From Streptomyces seoulensis (GTDB taxonomy: Bacteria > Actinomycetota > Actinomycetes > Streptomycetales > Streptomycetaceae): DNA of 64,000 nt. Below the pieces are notes generated by a model. The model did not search any database. It was not told the origin of the DNA and saw nothing but the letters and a program-made list of their open reading frames with translations. The translations under genes and the position numbers were made by a program. Shown here in pieces: positions 8,436 through 15,727 of the stretch (the stretch's first letter is position 1; each line of letters starts with the position of its first letter). Where the stretch lies: positions 3,385,001-3,449,000 of the forward strand of contig NZ_AP025667.1 in the NCBI RefSeq assembly GCF_022846655.1, in the 5' to 3' direction.

Positions 8436-9273
8436 ACTGGGCGCCGGTGAGCAGGGCGAGGTTGGTCAGCCAGAGCCAGATCAGGAAGACGACCGAGCCG
8501 GCGAGGGAACCGTAGAGCCTGCTGTAGCCGCCGAGCACCGAGGTGTAGAGCGCGAAGCCCCCCGAGACCATGATCCACAGCGCGGCGGCGAGCACTCCGC
8601 CGGGCAGGCTGTGGCTGCGCCGACGCGCCTGCACGGGGCCGGTGCGGAAGACGACCACGATCAGGACGACCGCGAGGCCCAGCAGCAGGGGCCAGCGCAG
8701 CAGGCGCCAGACCCAGGCCACGGTCGCGTCGAGGCCGAAGAAGCGCCCGGCGGCCTCGGCGACGGGGCCGGTGAGCAGCAGCACCAGCGCGCTGACGACG
8801 AGCAGGCCGAGCAGGCCCAGCGCGGTCAGCACGATCCGGTGGGCCTTGCGCAGGGGCGAGCGGTGGTCCTCGACGCGGTGCATGCGGTGCAGGGAGCGGC
8901 GGAAGACCGCCAGATAGCTGGAGGCGGACCAGACGGCGCTGGCGGAGCCGGCGACCAGCAGCGGCCAGATGGCGGAGTCGGGGCGCAGCATGCGGCCCAG
9001 TACGTCGTGGAGTTCGCCGCCGGACTCGGCGGGGGCGTAGGCGGTGACCTGGGTGATGAACCGTTCCGCCGTGCCGGGGCTGATCAGCGCGAAGGCGATG
9101 ACCGTGACGAGGAGGGCGGGCAGCACGGTCAGGATGGCGTAGTAGGTGAGGGCGGCGGCGTCGTCGGAGACGTCGTCGCGCCACATGGCGAGGGGTGTGC
9201 GGCGCAACGCCGCGCCCCACTCGGTGGGCCGGGGCGGGCGGGTGGCGGCGGGGGCGTGTGGCTCAGCGGACAT
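8383..9273 (-). CDS. YihY/virulence factor BrkB family membrane protein
   Basis: This 296-aa protein has about six membrane segments and the family's N-terminal ALTYYAILTVLPALLVTVIAF signature and C-terminal IWLWLTNLALLTGAQF. The family was once misnamed RNase BN; its function is still unclear, possibly in transport or envelope integrity. The start at 9273 overlaps the amaP-like stop by 11 bp, so it is the last gene of the five-gene Asp23 operon. A second YihY protein is encoded at 23704-24504. Confidence 0.88.
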   Translation of the reverse strand: MSAEPHAPAATRPPRPTEWGAALRRTPLAMWRDDVSDDAAALTYYAILTVLPALLVTVIAFALISPGTAERFITQVTAYAPAESGGELHDVLGRMLRPDSAIWPLLVAGSASAVWSASSYLAVFRRSLHRMHRVEDHRSPLRKAHRIVLTALGLLGLLVVSALVLLLTGPVAEAAGRFFGLDATVAWVWRLLRWPLLLGLAVVLIVVVFRTGPVQARRRSHSLPGGVLAAALWIMVSGGFALYTSVLGGYSRLYGSLAGSVVFLIWLWLTNLALLTGAQFTAELSRTPAEPSPPAD

Positions 9274-9844
9274 GCGGTACCTGGTGGGATCGGGCGCTCA
9301 GACGGACCCGGCCGTGGACGGGACGGGGGGCGGCGGCCGATTCGGCCCGGCCGAGCAGTCGGGTGATGCCGGGGAGTACGGCGTCGGGGGTGGTGTCGGG
9401 CTGGAGCCAGAGGTGCAGCCGTACGGTGATGCGGCCGCGTCCGGCGAGGACGCGGGCGCGGCAGCGGGCGACGCCGTCGAGGGCTGCGGCGTCGCGGGCG
9501 ACGGCCTCCTCCAGCGCGCGGGCGCGCACGGTGGCGCCGGGTGCGGGCAGGGTGATCAGCGCGCGTCCGCCGCCGCGGAACTGGCGGGCGCACCACAGCG
9601 CGAAGAGGGCGGTGAGGGCGGCCGAGGCGGCCATGACGGTGGGCGTCCACCACGCCTGGGTCCGCAGGTCGAGGAGGCGGGCGGGGCTGAGGAAGGTGAC
9701 GTCGCCGGACGGCTCCGGCCACCAGGCGGGCAGTGCGGTGCCGAGGGCCGGGTCGGCGGACGCCAGCCAGGCTCCGGCGGCCAGCAGGGCCAGGCCGGTG
9801 ATCGCAAGGACGCAGCGGTTGAGGACGGTGCGGGAGGTCTGCAT
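9263..9844 (-). CDS. amaP: AmaP-like Asp23 membrane-anchor protein
   Basis: This 193-aa protein starts at ATG 9844 behind GGGGGAA; the longer frame to 9967 is upstream read-through. Two membrane helices (about 9-26 and 70-87) flank a short loop and are followed by an alkaline-shock-protein-like C-terminal domain (RALEEAVARDAAALDGVARCRARV...RITVRLHLWLQPD). In Firmicutes AmaP anchors Asp23 at the membrane. Here the gene sits in the same operon as an Asp23 protein, coupled to the DUF6286-like gene by TGATG. The symbol is by family and context. Confidence 0.75.
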   Translation of the reverse strand: MQTSRTVLNRCVLAITGLALLAAGAWLASADPALGTALPAWWPEPSGDVTFLSPARLLDLRTQAWWTPTVMAASAALTALFALWCARQFRGGGRALITLPAPGATVRARALEEAVARDAAALDGVARCRARVLAGRGRITVRLHLWLQPDTTPDAVLPGITRLLGRAESAAAPRPVHGRVRLSARSHQVPHVR

Positions 9845-10791
9845 CAGCTTCCCCCGGCCGGTGCCGCGAGCGCCATGGGTGCCGGTGCCGTCTCGGCCGG
9901 GGGCGGGGTCCACACCGGCAGGGGGCGTACGGCGACGCGCAGTTTCATCGGGCGGCGCAGGCCGCATTCGGCGAGGGCGCGGCGCGCGGCGTCGGTGATC
10001 TGCTCACGGGCGGCGGCGCGGTCCCCGAAGGCGAGCGCGGCGCGCACGGTGGCGCGGCGGCGCCGGACCCGTACGGCGACGGTGTCGACGCCCTCGGTCG
10101 CGGCGGCCGTGTCGCGGAGCAGGGCGGCGACCGCGGTGCGGTCCACGGCGACGTGGGTCGCCGGTGCCGCGGAGCGTGCGGTGAGCAGGCCGCGCCGGCC
10201 GGGGGTGACGGCGAGGACGATCAGCCAGACGCCGAGCAGGGCGCAGCCGAGGGCGGCCGCGGTGACCGGGGGTTCGCCGGGTCCGTGCACGTACAGCCAG
10301 TGCAGGGCGCCGGTGCGCCAGGCGGCGGCCGGGCGGTGCCCGGTGTGCACGAGGATCAGGTCGGCGGCGAGCGCGCCGCAGGTCAGGGTGGCGAGCAGGG
10401 TGAGCACACCGAGGGGCAGCCTGCGCTGCGCCCACCAACGGCGTGGGACGCGTCCAGCGGGCGCCGCCTCCCTGGCCGGTGCGTCCGGTGCCGGCCGGTC
10501 CGGGGTGAGCGTGGTGACGCCGACGCGCGCGGTGCGCACGTCGAGGCCGGTCAACTCGCCGGTGCGGGCGGTCACATGGTCCTGGACGCGGCGGACCGTG
10601 GGCGCGAGCGCCGCCGGGTAGGGCAGCGCGACGTCGACGGCGACCTCGGCCCGGCCGCCGCGCACGGAGGCCGAGGAGCCGGTCGCCCGCGCGGCGCGGT
10701 CGGGCAGCGCCTCGGTGACGGCGCGGCCGGCGATACGGCGGACGGCGCGGCCGGAGACCGTGGTGGTGCCGCGCCGCTCGGGGGCGGTCAT
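9844..10791 (-). CDS. Asp23-like protein with two membrane helices and DUF6286-type C-terminus
   Basis: This 315-aa protein has an N-terminal Asp23-like domain (VSGRAVRRIAGRAVTEAL..., AEVAVDVALPYPAALAPTVRRVQDHV), a basic/proline linker, two membrane helices (about 134-151 and 184-203) and a C-terminal domain ending ALAECGLRRPMKLRVAVRPLPV. That layout matches Streptomyces DUF6286 proteins. It overlaps the downstream amaP-like gene (TGATG) and is overlapped by the small membrane gene upstream. I infer a membrane-bound partner of the soluble Asp23 protein. Confidence 0.75.
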   Translation of the reverse strand: MTAPERRGTTTVSGRAVRRIAGRAVTEALPDRAARATGSSASVRGGRAEVAVDVALPYPAALAPTVRRVQDHVTARTGELTGLDVRTARVGVTTLTPDRPAPDAPAREAAPAGRVPRRWWAQRRLPLGVLTLLATLTCGALAADLILVHTGHRPAAAWRTGALHWLYVHGPGEPPVTAAALGCALLGVWLIVLAVTPGRRGLLTARSAAPATHVAVDRTAVAALLRDTAAATEGVDTVAVRVRRRRATVRAALAFGDRAAAREQITDAARRALAECGLRRPMKLRVAVRPLPVWTPPPAETAPAPMALAAPAGGS

Positions 10792-10973
10792 CGGCGGCCC
10801 CGCTCGAAGGCGTGCCGCAGGTCCTCGGCGCGTCCGCCCCGGTCGAACCAGTGCCCGACCGCGTAGCCCACCGCGCCGAGCGCGGCCACGAGCAGGAACG
10901 CCCCGAACCCGCCGAACCAGCCCGCGAACGCCAGCGCGATGCCGGCGATCAGCCCTACCAGCGCTCTGTCCAT
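10788..10973 (-). CDS. 61-aa DUF2273-like small membrane protein
   Basis: Almost the whole protein is a pair of Gly/Ala-rich hydrophobic helices (LVGLIAGIALAFAGWFGGF; LLVAALGAVGYAVGHW), followed by a charged tail. It starts at ATG 10973 behind GGAGAG. DUF2273 small membrane proteins sit beside asp23 and amaP in Firmicutes and actinobacteria. Its stop overlaps the next start by 4 bases. The role is probably in anchoring or assembling the Asp23 layer. Confidence 0.75.
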   Translation of the reverse strand: MDRALVGLIAGIALAFAGWFGGFGAFLLVAALGAVGYAVGHWFDRGGRAEDLRHAFERGRR

Positions 10974-11029
10974 CTCTCCGCGCCCTTCTTCATGCTCATC
11001 GCTGCTGCCCTGCCCCGACCGGGCGGGGG

Positions 11030-11536
11030 TCACGCCACGCGGGAGGTGGTGGTCTCCGGCGCGCCGTCCTCGTCCTCGGGGAGGTGGACGTCGTTGATGG
11101 TGACGTTGACCTCGACGACCTCCAGGCCGGTGATCCGCTCCACGGCGTCGATGACGTTCTCCCGCACGTCGCGGGCGAGGTCGGCGATCGGCACGCCGTA
11201 CTCGACGACGAGGTCGAGGTCGATGGCGGTCTGCCGCTCCCCCACCTCGACCTTGACGCCCCGGCCGACGTTGGAGCGGCCGCCGGGGACGCGGTCGCGG
11301 ACCGCGCCGATGGTGCGGGACAGGCCGCCGCCCATGGCGTGCACGCCGGGGATCTCGCGCGCCGCCACACCGGCGACCTTGACGACGACGACATCGGCGA
11401 TGGAGGTCCGCCCGCGCGTGGCGGCGGGCTCGTCGGCTCCGGTGGCGCCGCCCGCGAGGGCCGTCGTGGACGCCTGCTGCTTCGTGGTGGCGGCCGCCGG
11501 GGCGATGCCGGTGGCGGGTGCGCTCTGGACGCTCAT
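11030..11536 (-). CDS. Asp23/Gls24 family envelope stress response protein
   Basis: This 168-aa soluble protein starts at ATG 11536 behind GAGAGG. After a low-complexity Ala/Thr-rich leader (1-42) comes the Asp23 domain: TSIADVVVVKVAGVAAREIPGVHAM..., then VKVEVGERQTAIDLDLVVEYGVPI and NVIDAVERITGLEVVEVNVTINDV. It is the first gene of the five-gene minus-strand operon and diverges from the sigma-factor operon across 261 bp. Asp23 proteins polymerise beneath the membrane and are induced by envelope or alkaline stress in Firmicutes. Confidence 0.9.
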   Translation of the reverse strand: MSVQSAPATGIAPAAATTKQQASTTALAGGATGADEPAATRGRTSIADVVVVKVAGVAAREIPGVHAMGGGLSRTIGAVRDRVPGGRSNVGRGVKVEVGERQTAIDLDLVVEYGVPIADLARDVRENVIDAVERITGLEVVEVNVTINDVHLPEDEDGAPETTTSRVA

Positions 11537-11797
11537 GACCAGGTCCTCTCGGTGGGCCGTACTGCTTTGTCGTTCCGTTGGACCCGGCCGGTCCACGAAT
11601 GTGACGCGGATTCCCGGATTTTCTCCGCTGAAGCCTGTTTTCCCTCCGCTGACGCGCCCCATGACCTGCATCCACCTGGGTTTTCGCGCCTGAAGTAGCG
11701 GATGAGGGGAACGGCAGAAAAGTGGCGTGGCGGATACCGCGTCACAAAAGAGCCTTCGAGGTGTCGAAGGGGCAGGACGACGGAGAGGAGCCGCCCG

Positions 11798-12418
11798 GTG
11801 TCGGGGGCCCGCAGACAGATCGCGTATCCGGGACCGGAACGCGCGCCGGACGGAACTCCGGCACGGGAGGCGAAGGCGGCGCGGCCGGACGACGACCTGC
11901 TGACGGTGCGCGCGGCCGAGGGCGACGAGGAGGCGTTCGCGGTGCTGGTGCGCGAGCACGCCCCGGCGCTGGTCGGCCTCGCCACCCGGCTGCTCGGGGA
12001 CCGCGCGGAGGCGGAGGACGCGGTACAGGACGCCTTCATCAGCGCGTGGCGCCGGCTGCCGGAGTTCCAGCGGCGCTCCTCGTTCGGCACCTGGATCTAC
12101 CGCATCGTCACCAACCGCTGCCTGAACGTCCTGCGGGCGCGCAGGCCGGTGACGTCGCTGGAGGCGGCCGGTGAGGTCGCGGCGCCGGAGTACGACTCCC
12201 CCGAGCGGATCACCGAGGCGCGGGACGCGGTGCGCGGGATGCGCCGGGAGCTGGACCGGCTGTCGGCGGAGCAGCGGGCCTGCTGGGTGCTGCGCGAACT
12301 GGACGGACATTCCTACGAGTTCATCGCGGAGACGGTCGGCATCAGCCAGGAGGCGGTGCGCGCCCGCGTCTTCCGCGCACGACGCTGTCTGACACGAGCA
12401 CTGGGGGCCTGGCGATGA
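11798..12418 (+). CDS. RNA polymerase sigma factor, ECF-type (sigma-70 regions 2 and 4)
   Basis: This 206-aa protein starts at GTG 11798 behind GAGGAG; the frame is open upstream to 11702. Region 2 (FAVLVREHAPALVGLATRLLG..AEDAVQDAFISAWRRL..GTWIYRIVTNRCLNVLR) and region 4 (LSAEQRACWVLRELDGHSYEFIAETVGISQEAVRARVFRAR) are intact; region 3 is missing, as in ECF factors. It overlaps the next gene, which carries an anti-sigma-like zinc motif, by ATGA, so the two form a likely sigma/anti-sigma pair. The divergent Asp23 operon is the obvious candidate target. Confidence 0.9.
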   Translation: MSGARRQIAYPGPERAPDGTPAREAKAARPDDDLLTVRAAEGDEEAFAVLVREHAPALVGLATRLLGDRAEAEDAVQDAFISAWRRLPEFQRRSSFGTWIYRIVTNRCLNVLRARRPVTSLEAAGEVAAPEYDSPERITEARDAVRGMRRELDRLSAEQRACWVLRELDGHSYEFIAETVGISQEAVRARVFRARRCLTRALGAWR

Positions 12419-13044
12419 CCACGCACACCGACCCGCCCGACCGGTACAGCGGGCCCGACGGCGACGACGAGCGGCTCGCCTGCGGGCGGCTGCTGTCCGA
12501 GGTCTGGGACGCCTGGGAGCAGGGCACGCCCGACCCGCACCGCGCCGCCTGCCCGCACTGCGCGGGTGCGGTGCGGGAACTGACGCTGCTGGAGACGACG
12601 GTCCGGGAACTGCGCGAGGAGAGCGTCCCGGACGACAGCGGGTACGACGCCTCGGCACTGACCCGGCGTGTCATGGACGTGGTCCGGATGGAGCTGCGGC
12701 CGGGACGCCCGGTGCCGCTCGGGGACGAGGACGAGGACCTGTGGGTGATGGAGGCGGTCGCCGCCCGAACCCTGCGGACCGCCGCCGAGACGGTCGCCGG
12801 GGTGCGCGCGGGTTCGTGCCGGATCGCCCCGCCCGAGGCGTCCGCGCGCGGTGAGGTGACGGTGCGCCTTGAGGTGCACGCCCCGACGGGCGTGCCGCTG
12901 GAGGAGGTGGCCGAGGAGGTACGGCGCCGGGTGGCCGAGGAGGCCCGGCTGCGGCTGGGGCTGCGGCCCGCGTCGGTGGACATCCGGATCACCGACCTGG
13001 TGGACGTTCCGGCCGGATTCGAGGAGGACCCGACCGATGACTGA
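12415..13044 (+). CDS. Asp23-family protein with N-terminal anti-sigma-like zinc motif
   Basis: This 209-aa soluble protein combines two parts. The N-terminus (about 20-65) carries C23 and H42-x3-C46-x2-C49 followed by a helix, the pattern of ZAS zinc-binding anti-sigma domains. From about 85 the sequence resembles Asp23 (VMEAVAARTLRTAAETVAGVRAGS..., EVTVRLEVHAPTGVPLEEVAEEVRRRVAEEA..., ASVDIRITDLVDVP). It is translationally coupled to the sigma gene. I infer a cytosolic regulator that binds the sigma factor and may respond to Asp23 assembly; this has not been shown. It overlaps the next gene by 8 bp. Confidence 0.75.
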   Translation: MTTHTDPPDRYSGPDGDDERLACGRLLSEVWDAWEQGTPDPHRAACPHCAGAVRELTLLETTVRELREESVPDDSGYDASALTRRVMDVVRMELRPGRPVPLGDEDEDLWVMEAVAARTLRTAAETVAGVRAGSCRIAPPEASARGEVTVRLEVHAPTGVPLEEVAEEVRRRVAEEARLRLGLRPASVDIRITDLVDVPAGFEEDPTDD

Positions 13045-13387
13045 CCGTGCGCTGCGCACCACTCTCACCGAGGAGATCGCCGCCGCCGTGGAGGCCGTAC
13101 CGGGGGTGGCGTTCCTCCGGCCCGGCCTCGGCGGGCTGCTGCGCTCGGCGCTGCCGCGCGGCGCGAGCGCCGGGAACGGGGGCCGGGCCGCGCCTTCCGG
13201 GGTGCGGGTGAGCCGTCCGGACGACGCCGGGCCGTGGCGGGTGGAGATCCACCTCGTCGCGCGCGGGCACGTCCGCACCCTCGACGTGGTCCGCGCCGTT
13301 GTACGGGCCACCGAGGAACGGCTCGCCGGGCTGGTACCCGGTCAGGAGCCGCCGAAGGTCACCGTGACCGTCACCGGGCTGGTCTGA
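13037..13387 (+). CDS. Small Asp23-like protein, third gene of the sigma operon
   Basis: This 116-aa protein starts at ATG 13037 inside the end of the previous gene. It has the beta-alpha pattern of an Asp23 half-domain (LTEEIAAAVEAVPGVAFLRPGLGGLL..., WRVEIHLVARGHVRTLDVVRAVVRATEERL..., KVTVTVTGLV). No zinc motif or membrane segment is visible. Gene order suggests it works with the zinc-motif/Asp23 protein and the sigma factor. Confidence 0.65.
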   Translation: MTDRALRTTLTEEIAAAVEAVPGVAFLRPGLGGLLRSALPRGASAGNGGRAAPSGVRVSRPDDAGPWRVEIHLVARGHVRTLDVVRAVVRATEERLAGLVPGQEPPKVTVTVTGLV

Positions 13388-13414
13388 GCCCGTCGTCAGT
13401 TTTCGTCCGGGTGA

Positions 13415-13443
13415 CCAATCCGCGGCCCCCCTGGCCTCGGATT
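13415..13443 (+). promoter_or_regulatory. Putative SigK-type promoter of sigK-rskA
   Basis: CCAATCC (13415-13421), a 16-nt spacer and CGGATT (13438-13443) lie 68 bases before the sigK start. The same boxes with the same spacing occur twice more, in the fasciclin intergenic region. The mycobacterial SigK consensus (as I recall, CCATCC and CCGAAT with a 16-17 nt spacer) is clearly similar. I infer autoregulation. Confidence 0.7.
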
Positions 13444-13510
13444 ACGCGGGGACGACTCTCGCGGAACGTCGTGAGAGCCCCGCCCCGGCGCAACGTTGGA
13501 GAGGACAGTT

Positions 13511-14095
13511 GTGAAGGAAGCCGTCTACATCGGCAGGAACCCGGCAGCGGAGCCGGATCTGCAGCAGTTGCTGCACGAGGTGGCCCTCGGCGACCAGGAG
13601 GCGTTCGCCTCGGTCTACGACACGGTGGCCGGTGCGGTGCTCGGTGTCGTCCGGGCGGTGCTGCGCGATCTGGCGCAGTCGGAGGAAGTGGCCCAGGACG
13701 TGCTGGTGGAGGTGTGGCGCACCGCGCCGCGTTACCGGCCCGACCGGGGCACGGCGATCAACTGGATTCTGACGCTCGCGCACCGGCGCGCGGTGGACCG
13801 GGTCCGCTCGGTGGAGGCGGCCGCCGCCCGTGACACCAAGGCGGCCCTGCTGGACCGTACGCCGGAGTACGACGAGGTGACCGAACAGGTGGAGTCCCGG
13901 CTGGAGCAGGAGCAGGTGCGGCGCTGTCTGCGCACGCTGACCGACCTCCAGCGTCAGTCGGTGACGCTCGCCTACTACCGGGGGCTGACCTACCGGGAAG
14001 TCGCGGAGGCGCTCGCGCTGCCGCTCGGCACCGTCAAGACACGACTGCGCGACGGCCTCATCCGGCTGCGCGACTGCCTGGGGGTGACCGCGTGA
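13511..14095 (+). CDS. sigK: ECF sigma factor SigK
   Basis: This 194-aa protein starts at GTG 13511 behind GGAGAGG; a TTG 15 bases upstream is in frame but lies within the binding site. Regions 2 (AFASVYDTVAGAVLGVVRAVLRD..SEEVAQDVLVEVWRTAPRY..AINWILTLAHRRAVDRVR) and 4 (LTDLQRQSVTLAYYRGLTYREVAEALALPLGTVKTRLRDGLIRLRDCL) are intact. It overlaps rskA by GTGA. Identity as SigK rests on family similarity plus the neighbouring DUF1295, CFA, DUF1365, flavoprotein and fasciclin genes, the same set as at the M. tuberculosis sigK locus. Confidence 0.88.
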   Translation: MKEAVYIGRNPAAEPDLQQLLHEVALGDQEAFASVYDTVAGAVLGVVRAVLRDLAQSEEVAQDVLVEVWRTAPRYRPDRGTAINWILTLAHRRAVDRVRSVEAAAARDTKAALLDRTPEYDEVTEQVESRLEQEQVRRCLRTLTDLQRQSVTLAYYRGLTYREVAEALALPLGTVKTRLRDGLIRLRDCLGVTA

Positions 14096-14841
14096 CCATG
14101 ACCGATCCGCACACGCTGACGGGTGCCTACGCGCTGCACGCGCTGCCCGACGACGAGCGTGCCGACTTCGAGCACCATCTGTCCGGCTGCCCCTCCTGCA
14201 CCCGCGAGGTGGAGGAGTTCGAGGCGGCCGCGGCCCGGCTGGCGCTGGCCGCGGTCGTGCCGGTGCGCCCGGCGATGCGGGAGCAGGTGCTGCGCCGCGC
14301 CGGCTCGGTGCGCCAACTGACGCCCACCACCACCCCGGTGGAGCGGGTGCGCCGGAGCAGGGCCCTGGGCGCGGCCCCGGCCCGCTGGGCGCTGGCGGCG
14401 TGCGTGGCCGCGGCGGCCGTGTTCGGGGGGACGGCGGTGTGGCAGTGGGAGCGCGCGCAGGACGCCCAGCAGCGGGCGGCGCAGGCGGAACGGCAGTCGG
14501 CCGAGCTGGCCGGGGTGCTGGCGGCGCCGGACGCCAGGTCCCGCACGGTGAAGGTGGCGGGCGGTACCGGCACGGTGGTGGTCTCCGCCCAGCGGGACCG
14601 CGCGGTGTTCGTGTCCTCCCGGATGCCCGAGCCGCCCAAGGGCAAGGTGTACCAGCTCTGGTTCGACGACGGCGGGACGATGCGCGACGCCGGTCTGATG
14701 GATCCGGCGCGCGCCAGCCAGAGCGTGCTGATGCGGGGCGCGGTGGACGGCGCCTCGGGGGTCGGGGTGACCGTGGAACCGGCGGGTGGCTCGACCAGGC
14801 CGACGACTCCTCCGGTGACGGTGCTGAGCATGCCGTCGTAG
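14092..14841 (+). CDS. rskA: Membrane anti-sigma-K factor RskA
   Basis: This 249-aa protein has a cytosolic ZAS-type domain (H29-x3-C33-x2-C36), a linker, one membrane helix (about 100-120, WALAACVAAAAVFGGTAVW), a heptad-like stretch and an extracytoplasmic RskA domain (GTGTVVVSAQRDRAVFVSSRMPEPPKGKVYQLWF). RskA holds SigK at the membrane until regulated proteolysis releases it. The start is GTG 14092 (ATG 14098 is possible) and overlaps sigK. A perfect terminator follows. Confidence 0.92.
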   Translation: MTMTDPHTLTGAYALHALPDDERADFEHHLSGCPSCTREVEEFEAAAARLALAAVVPVRPAMREQVLRRAGSVRQLTPTTTPVERVRRSRALGAAPARWALAACVAAAAVFGGTAVWQWERAQDAQQRAAQAERQSAELAGVLAAPDARSRTVKVAGGTGTVVVSAQRDRAVFVSSRMPEPPKGKVYQLWFDDGGTMRDAGLMDPARASQSVLMRGAVDGASGVGVTVEPAGGSTRPTTPPVTVLSMPS

Positions 14842-14856
14842 GCGGAGCTGACGTAC

Positions 14857-14896
14857 GAAGGAGGGGAGCCCCGGTGGTCCGGGGCTCCCCTCCTTC
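14857..14896. terminator. Strong bidirectional terminator between rskA and the DUF1295 gene
   Basis: A perfect 18-bp stem (14857-14874 with 14879-14896) has a TGGT loop and is followed on the plus strand by TTTA. It separates the two convergent arms of the SigK locus. Confidence 0.9.
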
Positions 14897-14923
14897 TTTA
14901 CGCGTCAGTCGCTTCGCCGCCCG

Positions 14924-15727
14924 TCAGCCGCGCGGGGGCAGCGGGAAGAAGCCGCTGGTGCGGGAGGCGTACTCCTCCCAGCCGGGCCGGCCGGACATGC
15001 GGCGCTCCAGCAGTCGTTTGCCGCTGCCGTTGATCAGCAGGTAGCTCATCACCAGCGGCGAGACGAAGGAGACGACGGCGGGAGCGGCTCCGCCGTCGCA
15101 GGCGACCAGGAACAGGCCCCACCAGACGCAGAAGTCGCCGAAGTAGTTGGGGTGGCGGGTGTAGCGCCACAGGCCCCGGTCCATGATGAGGCCCTTGTTG
15201 GCGGGGTCGGCCTTGAAACGGGCCTTCTGGGCGTCGCCGACGGCCTCGAAGAAGATGCCGAGCGCCCACAGAGCCGTACCGGCCCAGGCGAGCGCCGAGA
15301 GCGGGCCGGTCGCGTACTGGGCGGCCTGCACCGGCAGGGAGACCAGCCACACCAGGGCGCCCTGGAGCAGGTAGACCATGCGCAGGGCGTACAGGTGGGG
15401 GTTGCCGCGCGCCTTGCCGAGCAGTTCGGCGTAGCGCGGGTCCTCGCCGTGGCCGCGGCTGCGGCGTCCGATGTGGACGGCGAGCCGCAGCCCCCAGATC
15501 ACGGTGAGGGCGGTGACCAGGACCCGGCGGCCGAGGTCGCCCTCGCCCGCCGACGCGCCGAACGTGGCCAGGGCGACCGCGGCGAAGGCGGCGCCCCAGG
15601 CGATGTCCACGATCCGGTGCATGCCCTTGCGGACGGCGACGGCGAAGGTGATCACCATGACGCCGAACGCGGTGAGCGCCGCCCACCCGAGGTTGGCGGC
15701 GAAGGCGGACCAGGTGAAGCCGCTCAC
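14924..15727 (-). CDS. DUF1295 membrane protein (steroid 5-alpha-reductase-like)
   Basis: This 267-aa protein starts at GTG 15727 behind GGAGGA and overlaps the upstream methyltransferase by GTGA. It has about seven membrane helices and the C-terminal signature RYTRHPNYFGDFCVWWG, typical of DUF1295 and related reductases/methyltransferases of the isoprenylcysteine methyltransferase fold. It is the last gene of the flavoprotein-DUF1365-CFA-CFA operon. The M. tuberculosis equivalent is Rv0446c, next to sigK. A membrane step in fatty-acyl modification is inferred. Confidence 0.88.
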   Translation of the reverse strand: MSGFTWSAFAANLGWAALTAFGVMVITFAVAVRKGMHRIVDIAWGAAFAAVALATFGASAGEGDLGRRVLVTALTVIWGLRLAVHIGRRSRGHGEDPRYAELLGKARGNPHLYALRMVYLLQGALVWLVSLPVQAAQYATGPLSALAWAGTALWALGIFFEAVGDAQKARFKADPANKGLIMDRGLWRYTRHPNYFGDFCVWWGLFLVACDGGAAPAVVSFVSPLVMSYLLINGSGKRLLERRMSGRPGWEEYASRTSGFFPLPPRG

